Positions 16,868 through 24,825 of a stretch of DNA of 64,000 nt are shown here, in pieces. The stretch is from NCBI GenBank assembly GCA_031555615.1, contig JAVBUF010000040.1:49770-113769 (forward strand). Direction: 5' to 3'. The position numbers were made by a program, and so were the translations under genes. How positions within the stretch are numbered: position 1 is the stretch's first letter; the number at the start of each line of letters is the position of its first letter. Source of the DNA: UBA935 sp031555615 (lineage in GTDB: Bacteria; Bacillota; Clostridia; Lachnospirales; Lachnospiraceae). The notes under the pieces were generated by a model that saw only the letters and a program-made list of their open reading frames with translations, did no database searches and was not told where the DNA came from.

Positions 16868-17113
16868 ATGAACAGAGAAGAAATATTTAGCAGCTTAAAT
16901 GAAGTTTTCCGGGATGTATTTGATGATGAGTCCATTACCGTGGGAGAAACCACCACAGCCGATGACATTGAGGATTGGGATTCCCTGGAGCATATTAATC
17001 TGGTTGCCGCAATTGAACAGGAATTTGGGATGAAATTTACCATGGGACAAGTAGTATCCATGAAAAACGTAGGAGAAATGGTTGACATAATTCTGAAGAG
17101 TGTTGAAAAGTAA
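16868..17113 (+). CDS. Acyl carrier protein
   Basis: An 81-residue carrier protein. The phosphopantetheine attachment serine is in DWDSLEHINLVAAIEQEFG (residues about 36-54), with the usual four-helix acidic composition. It lies between the VOC gene and the MBOAT gene. By analogy with DltC it would carry the acyl unit made by the FkbH-like enzyme and present it to the membrane acyltransferase. It is not next to fatty-acid synthesis genes, which argues for a dedicated carrier. Confidence 0.92.
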   Translation: MNREEIFSSLNEVFRDVFDDESITVGETTTADDIEDWDSLEHINLVAAIEQEFGMKFTMGQVVSMKNVGEMVDIILKSVEK

Positions 17114-17138
17114 TTATGTTTGCGGATGGTAGCGAAAA

Positions 17139-18665
17139 ATGGCAATAACCTCTTTTTATTTTTTATGCTTTTATGTATTGATATTGCTTTTATATTATGT
17201 TGTGCCAGGCAAGGTGCAGTGGAGTGTATTACTGTTGGCAAGCCTGGCATATTATTTGTTGTCGGGAAATGGACTGCTGATCCTCTATCCCCTGGCCACG
17301 TCAGTGATCTGTTTTGTCAGCGGCAAATATATTGCGGCAGCGGAACATGCGGGCAGACGCAGAGCCGGGCTGGTATTTGCACTGCTGGGCACCCTGGGCA
17401 TTCTGGTAATCCTAAAATATGTGAATTTTGGTATTTATACTTATAATGGGATATCATCGGTTTTCTCCGGCCTGCAATTGGATGTGGTGGAATTTCTGAT
17501 ACCCCTGGGTATTTCATTTTATACATTGTCGATTCTGGGATATGTGATCGACATTTATTATGGTATCGGCGATGTCAGCCGGAACTATTTTCAGTTTTTA
17601 CTTTATTGTATTTATTTTCCCACCCTGATATCCGGGCCCATTATGCGGTATGGACAGACCGGAGCGGCCTTAAGAGGGGTGCATAAACTGGATTATGAAC
17701 AGGTTACCAAAGGGATGCAGCGCATCCTGTGGGGGTTTTTCAAAAAACTGGTGATTGCCGAACGCATGGCTATGATCGTCAACACGGTTTATAGCGACTA
17801 TACCTCTTACCAGGGCAGCTATCTGTGGATTGCCTCTTTTTGCTTTGTGATTCAATTATATACGGATTTTTCCGGGTGTATGGATATTGTCCTGGGAATT
17901 TCCCAGACCTTTGGAGTACAGCTGCCGGAAAATTTCAAAACGCCGTTTTTTTCTAAGAGTATTGCGGAATACTGGCGAAGATGGCATATTACGCTGGGAA
18001 TCTGGATGAAGGATTATGTATTTTATCCTTTGCTCCGTTCGGCGGTCTTTACGAAACTGGGGAAATTCCTCAAGAAAAAATGGGGGAAAAAACGGGGAAA
18101 GCAATTGACCACATTTTGTGCCATGTTCATTTTATGGTTTTCTGTGGGTATATGGCATGGCGGCGAGTGGAAATATGTACTGGGATCGGGTTTGATTCAT
18201 TGGAGTTATATTGTTATCGGAGAGCTGACAGAACCGATATTTACCCGCTTTTGGAATAAGTGTGGGATGGATCCGCAAAATAAATTTTTTAATGCGGTGC
18301 GGATGGTCAGGACCTTTTTGCTGGTAACCTTTGGATTGATTTTTTTCAGGGCGGAGTCGGTTGCTGCCGCAGTGCAGATTTTGAAGAGTATGTTTACGGT
18401 CTGGAATCCCATGGTGCTTTTTAGCGGTACTTTGTTTACCTTCGGCCTGGACTGGGTGGAATTCGTTGTTGCGGCAGTTTCGCTGATGATCTTTATTACC
18501 ATATCGGTGCTGCAGGAGCAAAAAGGCAGTGTCCGGGATCTGATTGCGGCAAAAAAGCTGCCGGTGCGTTGGATTCTCTGGTATGCACTGTTATTTTACA
18601 CGATTTTACTGGGATACTACGGGCCGGGATACAGTGCCGCCGAATTCATTTACCAGGGGTTTTAA
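17139..18665 (+). CDS. MBOAT-family O-acyltransferase (AlgI/DltB-like) 1
   Basis: A 508-residue polytopic membrane protein of the MBOAT family (10 or more hydrophobic segments). Diagnostic motifs are FPTLISGPIMRY (about residues 162-173), QLYTDFSGCMDIVLGIS, ENFKTPFFSKSIAEYWRRWH and the catalytic histidine in SVGIWHGGEWKYVLGSGLIH near residue 339. Members move an acyl group across or at the membrane onto an extracytoplasmic polysaccharide or teichoic acid. The gene starts 25 bases after the ACP stop, the same neighbour relation as dltB-dltC. The donor is therefore predicted to be the ACP-bound acyl unit; the acceptor polymer is unknown. Confidence 0.9.
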   Translation: MAITSFYFLCFYVLILLLYYVVPGKVQWSVLLLASLAYYLLSGNGLLILYPLATSVICFVSGKYIAAAEHAGRRRAGLVFALLGTLGILVILKYVNFGIYTYNGISSVFSGLQLDVVEFLIPLGISFYTLSILGYVIDIYYGIGDVSRNYFQFLLYCIYFPTLISGPIMRYGQTGAALRGVHKLDYEQVTKGMQRILWGFFKKLVIAERMAMIVNTVYSDYTSYQGSYLWIASFCFVIQLYTDFSGCMDIVLGISQTFGVQLPENFKTPFFSKSIAEYWRRWHITLGIWMKDYVFYPLLRSAVFTKLGKFLKKKWGKKRGKQLTTFCAMFILWFSVGIWHGGEWKYVLGSGLIHWSYIVIGELTEPIFTRFWNKCGMDPQNKFFNAVRMVRTFLLVTFGLIFFRAESVAAAVQILKSMFTVWNPMVLFSGTLFTFGLDWVEFVVAAVSLMIFITISVLQEQKGSVRDLIAAKKLPVRWILWYALLFYTILLGYYGPGYSAAEFIYQGF

Positions 18666-18739
18666 AATAGCTTAATGTTGACCGGCGATGGATATCGTGG
18701 TACGATAAATCACGTATAAAAGGACAAAGGAGGCAAATT

Positions 18740-19720
18740 ATGCCAATTAAGATTCATAATTTCGGGGGAGCACTGGGATGGAATTTGCAGAAGGTATTTC
18801 CCAAGCTTTCCAGTGAGAGTTACCTGAAGCTTCAATTTTTAAGCCGGGGCAAATCCCAGGAAGAATTTATCAAATATTTTTTGGAAAAGGATGAGGTTCC
18901 TTATCCCTGCGTTGTAAATATTGAAACCATCAACCGCTGCAACAGCACCTGCGCTTTCTGTACGGCCAATAAAAATGCCGAGAAGCGTCCTTATATGCGG
19001 ATTGAAGACGAGTTATTTTATCAGATTATTGATCAGTTAAAGGATTGGGGTTATAAAGGGCATCTGACCCTTTACGGAAACAATGAGCCCTGGCTGGATA
19101 CCAGAATCGTGGAATTTCATAAATACTGCCGGGAGCAGCTGCCGGACAGCTTTATCTTCCTTTCCACCAACGGTTTGCTGCTGAATGTGGACAAGGTCAA
19201 AGAAATCATTCCTTATGTTGACCAGTTGATTATCAATAATTATTGTCTTGATATGAAGCTGCATGATAATGTTAAAGTGATATATGAATATGCCAAGGCT
19301 CATCCGGAGGAATTTCAGGATGTGGATATTCTTATTCAGATGCGGTATATGGAAGCGGTTTTGACCAATCGTGCCGGCAGTGCACCCAATAAGACCAACA
19401 CGCAGAAGGTCATCAAGGAAACCTGTCTGATGCCATTTACCGATATGTTCATTTTCCCTAACGGAAAACTGGGCATCTGCTGCTGTGATAACTTTGAGGT
19501 GACCAATCTTGCCGATCTTCATGAAGTGACGGTGCGGGAAGCCTGGAACACCGTTCAGTATCAGCAGTTACGGGAAGCCATCAAGGATGGCCGGCAAAAT
19601 TACTCTTTCTGCAAGTATTGTGACTTTATTGATGCCGGTTTGCGGATGGATATCGTTAACGATACCTTAAAGAACAAGGGTGAGCGCCACGGTGCCCGCC
19701 AGAGCCTGTTCAGTAAATAA
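18740..19720 (+). CDS. Radical SAM/SPASM-domain protein
   Basis: A 326-residue radical SAM enzyme. The 4Fe-4S site is CNSTCAFC (CxxxCxxC, residues about 72-79), followed by the barrel with LTLYGNNEPW and FLSTNGLLL. A C-terminal SPASM-like segment has CLMPFTDMFIFPNGKLGICC and CKYCDF as ligands for a second cluster. SPASM enzymes modify peptides or carry out other difficult carbon chemistry, including sugar or carrier-bound substrates. It has its own AAAGGAGG ribosome site 74 bases after the MBOAT stop and ends in a strong terminator, so it may be the last gene of that operon. No substrate peptide gene is visible. Confidence 0.88.
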   Translation: MPIKIHNFGGALGWNLQKVFPKLSSESYLKLQFLSRGKSQEEFIKYFLEKDEVPYPCVVNIETINRCNSTCAFCTANKNAEKRPYMRIEDELFYQIIDQLKDWGYKGHLTLYGNNEPWLDTRIVEFHKYCREQLPDSFIFLSTNGLLLNVDKVKEIIPYVDQLIINNYCLDMKLHDNVKVIYEYAKAHPEEFQDVDILIQMRYMEAVLTNRAGSAPNKTNTQKVIKETCLMPFTDMFIFPNGKLGICCCDNFEVTNLADLHEVTVREAWNTVQYQQLREAIKDGRQNYSFCKYCDFIDAGLRMDIVNDTLKNKGERHGARQSLFSK

Positions 19721-19733
19721 TCCAGAATCATAG

Positions 19734-19784
19734 AAGTATTGCGTTTACCAGTTTTTTTGATGGACGCAATACTTTTTTGTTTTT
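19734..19784 (+). terminator. Rho-independent terminator after the radical SAM gene
   Basis: Perfect 11-bp stem AAGTATTGCGT (19734-19744) and ACGCAATACTT (19764-19774), 19-base loop, then TTTTGTTTTT. Confidence 0.8.
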
Positions 19785-19841
19785 AGCAATAATTGCAGCA
19801 TGCAAAGCAAAGACTGAGATTTTTATTAATAAGATAAATGT

Positions 19842-19847
19842 TATAAT
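19842..19847 (+). promoter_or_regulatory. -10 element of the hemicellulase operon
   Basis: A consensus TATAAT in an AT-rich tract 80 bases before the acetylesterase start. No convincing -35 box is 16-18 bases upstream, which would fit an activator-dependent promoter. Confidence 0.35.
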
Positions 19848-19926
19848 AAAGGAATTACAAATATGATTTACTTAGGCAAGCGAAACATATGGTTAATTAG
19901 ATTAAGTGTATAAGGCAGGTGTGCTT

Positions 19927-21819
19927 ATGAAGGTTGAAGCTATTTTTTCAGATGGAATGATTTTGCAGCGAGGGGCGGAGAATATCCTGTGGGGAAAAGC
20001 CAAAGCAGGCAATGAAATTATCTGCGGCATAGAAGCCTGGCAAGCAACAGCTCAAACAGATGCAGATGGTGATTTTCGTATTTCTCTGCCGGAATTGCCG
20101 GCAGGAAAGGTATTTACCATTTGTTTGGAAGAAACAGATAAAACCACACAGCAGATCATCCATCGGCTGGAGATAAAAGATGCCGTGTACGGAGACGTGT
20201 TTTTGCTGGGAGGACAGTCCAATATGGAACTGCCGGTGGGAAGGACATTAGATGTAACGGCCGGAGAACTGGGAAGGGATTTTCCCTTCATCAGGCAATT
20301 CAGGGTGCCTGTTGCATATGATTTTGCAGGCCCTTGCGGGGAAATGGCAGCAGGCAGTACGGGAGAAGCCTGCTGGATTCCGGCGGTAGGGGAACAGCAG
20401 CTGGTGTTCAGCGGAGCCGGTTTTTTTATGGCCAGAGAGATTTATGAAAAATACCAGGTGCCGGTGGGGTTGATTCTGACGGCAGTGGGAGGAACCCCCA
20501 TTGAAGCCTGGTGCAGTAAAGAAACCATTTATGAATTAGGTGATTTTGTCAAAGAACTGGAACAATGTCAGATTCCCGGATATATCGAGAGCATTCAGCA
20601 AAGGGAACAGGAGCGGGAGCGGCAGTGGTACGAGGCCGTAGAACAGAGCAAAGAAGAGAATGAAAATACTGCCATGGAAACCGGGGATCTGCAGATCCCG
20701 GGACTTTGGGAAGGAACCCGATGGGAAAACTTTTGCGGAAGTCTGGAACTGGAAAAAGAAATTTTTCTCAAGGAAGACCCGCAGTATGATCCTTTTCAAA
20801 ATGAAAATCGGCAGATTAGCGGGATGATATATATGGGAGCTATTGTTGATGCCGACCGGATCTATGTCAATGACCGGCTGGTGGGAGCAACGGAGTACCG
20901 TTATCCTCCGAGAAAATATAGTTTTCCGGCAGAATATTTAAAAAGAGGCAGGAACAGGATTAGAATTCAGATGCTGGTATTCCGGAAAAAGGGTGGTTTC
21001 ATTCCCGATAAACCATATGAGTTGACCCTTGGACAGCATAAATATGCTCTTACCGGGCGCTGGAAATATAAGATTTTAAAACCCATGCCGGTATTAGAGG
21101 AAACTACGTTTTTTCAATATAAGCCTACCGGCGTTTTTAACCGGATGATCTGTCCCCTTGCCGGTTTCGGACTGAAGGCAGTGGCCTTTTATCAGGGAGA
21201 GTCCAATACCGGATACCCGGAGCGGTATAAGGAGTATTTTACTAAGGCCATGACTGATTGGCGCAAATTGTGGCCCAAACAGGAGCTGCCGGTAGTATTT
21301 GTCCAATTGGCCAATTTTGCGGACAGCAAGCTGACGGATGTGGGAGAAGATTGGGCACAGCTGCGCAATCAGCAGCAGGCAGCCCGCAAGCTGGAAGCTT
21401 CCGCCATGGTGGTGACCATTGATATCGGTGAGTATAATGATTTGCATCCTCAGGATAAACTGACATTGGGCAAGCGGCTGGCATTGGCCATGGAAGGCCT
21501 GGCATATGGTGAAAAAATGGTTTACAGCGGTCCCCAGTGTGTGCAAAGAACCGTAGAGGGGCAGCGGATACGCCTGCAATTTGCTTTTGCTGAGGATGGC
21601 TTACTTACCAGGGGCGAAAGGGCCGAAGGCTTTGAGATTGCCGGGAAAGATAAGAGGTTCTTTCCCGCAGAGGCAATAATCGATCATAACAGCGTTATGA
21701 TCTGGAACGATCAAGTTTCTGAACCGGTATACTGCCGGTATGCATGGGGAAATAATCCGCAAAAGGCCAATCTGTATAACCGGGAAGGACTGCCGGCGGC
21801 TCCCTTTTATGAGCCATAA
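19927..21819 (+). CDS. Sialate O-acetylesterase-like carbohydrate esterase
   Basis: A 630-residue SGNH-type esterase of the sialate O-acetylesterase family, which in gut Firmicutes commonly deacetylates plant xylan. The nucleophile motif GGQSNME is near residue 95 and the catalytic DxH is in YNDLHPQDK near residue 505. Between them lies the galactose-binding-like insertion (residues about 250-380, including IYMGAIVDADRIYVNDRLVG) usual in this family. There is no signal peptide, so it would act on imported oligosaccharides. The ATG at 19927 follows AAGGCAGGTG; the GTG at 19906 is less likely. The GH115 and GH2 genes follow on the same strand. Confidence 0.88.
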   Translation: MKVEAIFSDGMILQRGAENILWGKAKAGNEIICGIEAWQATAQTDADGDFRISLPELPAGKVFTICLEETDKTTQQIIHRLEIKDAVYGDVFLLGGQSNMELPVGRTLDVTAGELGRDFPFIRQFRVPVAYDFAGPCGEMAAGSTGEACWIPAVGEQQLVFSGAGFFMAREIYEKYQVPVGLILTAVGGTPIEAWCSKETIYELGDFVKELEQCQIPGYIESIQQREQERERQWYEAVEQSKEENENTAMETGDLQIPGLWEGTRWENFCGSLELEKEIFLKEDPQYDPFQNENRQISGMIYMGAIVDADRIYVNDRLVGATEYRYPPRKYSFPAEYLKRGRNRIRIQMLVFRKKGGFIPDKPYELTLGQHKYALTGRWKYKILKPMPVLEETTFFQYKPTGVFNRMICPLAGFGLKAVAFYQGESNTGYPERYKEYFTKAMTDWRKLWPKQELPVVFVQLANFADSKLTDVGEDWAQLRNQQQAARKLEASAMVVTIDIGEYNDLHPQDKLTLGKRLALAMEGLAYGEKMVYSGPQCVQRTVEGQRIRLQFAFAEDGLLTRGERAEGFEIAGKDKRFFPAEAIIDHNSVMIWNDQVSEPVYCRYAWGNNPQKANLYNREGLPAAPFYEP

Positions 21820-21860
21820 TAAAGGCATATATTCTCATGAACGATTGAAGGAGGTAGCAG

Positions 21861-24734
21861 ATGTTTACACTGTATTCACAACAAAATCATACATATGCCG
21901 GCTTTTGGCTGGAAGAAGAAAGTTCCCGGGGACTGTTCCGGATTGGGGAAAAAGTAGCTGCCGATGCCGCCAAAGTCACCGGGCATGACTTTTCGGTTAA
22001 CACTTGCCGTCAGGGGGAAAAGCCCAAGGGTGATTATGTGGTTCTTTTTGCCCAGGCAGGAAAAAGCAGCTTGCTGGAGCAGTTAGGCCGGGAAGGAAAA
22101 ATAGATTTGGAAGGCCTCCGGGATAAACGGGAGGTCTTTGCGTGGAAGCTGTTGCGGGAACCCTGGGCTGGGGCCGGGGAAGTGCTGCTGATTATGGGAA
22201 GTGATAAACGGGGAACTATTTACGGGATGTTTCGTTTATCGGAATATATAGGTATTTCCCCTTTGATTTACTGGGGGGATGCAGTGGTGCCCCGGCGCAA
22301 GGAAATCCGACTGGATGCTTCCGCGGAAATGTTGTCTAAAGAACCGTCAGTTTGTTTCCGGGGTTTCTTTATCAATGATGAATGGCCTTGCTTCGGCAAT
22401 TGGACCATGGAGCATTTTGGTGGTTTTACAGCCCCGATGTATGATCATGTTTTTGAACTGCTGCTGCGCCTGAAAGGAAATATTTTATGGACAGCCATGT
22501 GGACCTCCTCCTTTGATATCGATGGACCGGGGGATGTGTCGGCCCGGCTTGCGGATGACTATGGTATCATCATCGGTAATTCTCATCACGAACCCTGCCT
22601 GCGGGCCAGCGAGGAATGGGATTTATTAAAGGGGACAGACAGGGGCTATGGAACGGAGTGGAGTTTTCTGCAAAACAAAGAAGGACTGCTGCGGTACTGG
22701 GAAGACAGTCTCCAGGAAAGAAGTCACCTGGAGCGGATGATCACCATTGGGATGCGGGGAGAACGTGACAGTAAGGTTTTGGGGACGGAAGCCACTTTAG
22801 CAGATAACATAAACTTGCTGAAAGATGTTATCAGCAATCAGCGAAGGCTGATTCACTGTGCTGAAACGGAAAAGGCAGAAAAGTCACCGCAGCTTCTGGT
22901 TCTTTATAAAGAAGTGGAAGAGTATTTCTACGGAAACGGTGAAATGGAGGGATTATGCAGGTGGGAAGAGCTTCGGGATGTTATTTTGATGCTCTGTGAT
23001 GACAATTATGGAAATCTCCGGACACTGCCGGATCAGGAACTGGCAAAGCATCCCGGAGGATTCGGGATGTATTATCATCTGGATTATCATGGGGAACCGG
23101 TTTCTTATGAATGGATGAACTCCACCCCTTTGACCAAGATCAGGGAACAGATGTCCATGGCTTATCAGTACGATATTCGCAGGATGTGGATTGTGAATGT
23201 GGGAGATTTAAAATTTAATGAGTTTCCCTTGAGCTTCTTTTTGTCCCTAGCTTATGATTTTGAGCAATGGGGCAGCAGTGCCCCTAATACCACCGGGGTG
23301 TATACCAAACAGTTTATTGCCAGGCATTTTGCCGATACCTTATCCCCTGAGGAGATTGCCGAAGCAGCATGGATCGTAACCGAAGCAGTAGCCATCAATC
23401 ATTACCGGCGGCCGGAGGCATTGAAAACCGATACCTATCATCCCTGCCACTTTGGTGAGGCAGCCAGAATGCTGGAACGGGCCCAGGTTTTACAAAGACG
23501 TAACCGGGCTTTTCGGGAGGCATTGAACAGGCAGCAGCAGGAAGCCTATGACAGCCTGATTGGTTTTCACACCGAAGCGGTGACCAATCATGTTTTGCTG
23601 CATCTGTATGCCGGTCAGAACCATCATTATGCCGGCCAGGGAAGAAAAACAGCCAATATATGGGGAGGACTGCTGCGTGACTGCCGCAAACAGGATCAGG
23701 AAATTGCCCAGGCAATCCGTTCTTTCAAAGAGGAAAAGTGGAAGGGCATGGAAATGGCCGTTCACACCGGATTTATCAAGTGGAACGAGGATGGCTGCCA
23801 GTATCCGGTACAGATGCAGGTAGAAGCTTTTGACCGGCCCCGAATGGCAGTGGCCCGGACCGATAAAAATGAATATTGTGTCAAGAATTACGGAACCCCT
23901 TGTGAGCTGGTGTTTGAGGATTTCCGGTATGAAGGAAATACCGAGGTGGCTGTGGAAATTGCCAACCAGGGCAGCGGCGCGTTGGAATACACCATCCGCA
24001 TGCCGGCCTGCAGTTGGCTGTCAGTCAGCAGTACCCGGGGAACTGTGGAGGATTATGAAAGGGTTATTTTCTACTGTCACCGGAACTGTCTGCCCGGCAG
24101 CAGGGAGCAGGCCGTGGTGACCGTTACGGATGGCGATACAGTGGTGGTACTCAGGTTTAACGGTGAAAAGGAAGAGGTGTCCAATCTCCCCGCCGGAACC
24201 TTTTTACCGGACCGGGGATGGATTTGCATGGAAGCGGCTCATTACACCCGGAGCCGTCAGCCGGAAAGATATCGCTGGATAGAACTGGAGAATTATGGGC
24301 TTACGGGAAGCGGCATGAAGGTTTATCCGGAGAGATATGGGTTTGTGGGAGAACAGGAACCGGCCCTTTTTTACCAGGTCAAGGTCCCCCGGGAAGGTGC
24401 TTATTTCCTGGAACTGCAGACAGCTCCGGGGAATCCCCTGAACAGGCAAAATACTCTTCTTTATGGTGTGAGCATTAACCAGGAGGCGCCGGCTTACTAC
24501 AATACGGTACCGGAGGATTACCGGATCGGCACTCTGCAGGATGCGGCGTGGGTGGAAGGCGTATTGAACAATAAACGTATCTGCCGGTGCCAGGTAGTCT
24601 TGGAAGAAGGGCTGAATACTATCGGTATCCATGCACCCGATGCGGGAATAGTCTTGGAAAGAATACTGATTTTCAGTGAAAAAACAGAAGTGCCGGTGTC
24701 CTATTTCGGACCGCCGGAAAGTGCCAGAGTATAG
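21861..24734 (+). CDS. GH115 alpha-glucuronidase
   Basis: A 957-residue intracellular glycoside hydrolase of family GH115, which removes (4-O-methyl-)glucuronic acid side chains from xylan and its fragments. Recognisable blocks are GTIYGMFRLSEYIGISPLIY and FRGFFINDEWPCFGNW (the catalytic region starts here), FELLLRLKGNILWTAMW, GIIIGNSHHEPCLRASEEWD and YWEDSLQERSHLERMITIGM, followed by RMWIVNVGDLKFNEFPLSFF and a C-terminal beta-sandwich. Length is in the family range. AAGGAGGTAGCAG precedes the ATG. It lies 41 bases after the acetylesterase and 91 bases before the GH2 gene, so the three are probably one operon. Confidence 0.9.
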   Translation: MFTLYSQQNHTYAGFWLEEESSRGLFRIGEKVAADAAKVTGHDFSVNTCRQGEKPKGDYVVLFAQAGKSSLLEQLGREGKIDLEGLRDKREVFAWKLLREPWAGAGEVLLIMGSDKRGTIYGMFRLSEYIGISPLIYWGDAVVPRRKEIRLDASAEMLSKEPSVCFRGFFINDEWPCFGNWTMEHFGGFTAPMYDHVFELLLRLKGNILWTAMWTSSFDIDGPGDVSARLADDYGIIIGNSHHEPCLRASEEWDLLKGTDRGYGTEWSFLQNKEGLLRYWEDSLQERSHLERMITIGMRGERDSKVLGTEATLADNINLLKDVISNQRRLIHCAETEKAEKSPQLLVLYKEVEEYFYGNGEMEGLCRWEELRDVILMLCDDNYGNLRTLPDQELAKHPGGFGMYYHLDYHGEPVSYEWMNSTPLTKIREQMSMAYQYDIRRMWIVNVGDLKFNEFPLSFFLSLAYDFEQWGSSAPNTTGVYTKQFIARHFADTLSPEEIAEAAWIVTEAVAINHYRRPEALKTDTYHPCHFGEAARMLERAQVLQRRNRAFREALNRQQQEAYDSLIGFHTEAVTNHVLLHLYAGQNHHYAGQGRKTANIWGGLLRDCRKQDQEIAQAIRSFKEEKWKGMEMAVHTGFIKWNEDGCQYPVQMQVEAFDRPRMAVARTDKNEYCVKNYGTPCELVFEDFRYEGNTEVAVEIANQGSGALEYTIRMPACSWLSVSSTRGTVEDYERVIFYCHRNCLPGSREQAVVTVTDGDTVVVLRFNGEKEEVSNLPAGTFLPDRGWICMEAAHYTRSRQPERYRWIELENYGLTGSGMKVYPERYGFVGEQEPALFYQVKVPREGAYFLELQTAPGNPLNRQNTLLYGVSINQEAPAYYNTVPEDYRIGTLQDAAWVEGVLNNKRICRCQVVLEEGLNTIGIHAPDAGIVLERILIFSEKTEVPVSYFGPPESARV

Positions 24735-24825
24735 CTCGCCGGATATAGTTCATAACAAATTCCCTTGTCAGGGTATCAGCTGCCGGAGTATAATCGAGAG
24801 AAGAATAGATAAAAGGAGTTTTGAG

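Noticed and set aside
19871..19888. Catabolite-responsive (cre-like) element GGCAAGCGAAACAT
   Set aside because: The centre fits, but three flanking positions do not, and it is downstream of the -10 element. Too weak to claim.
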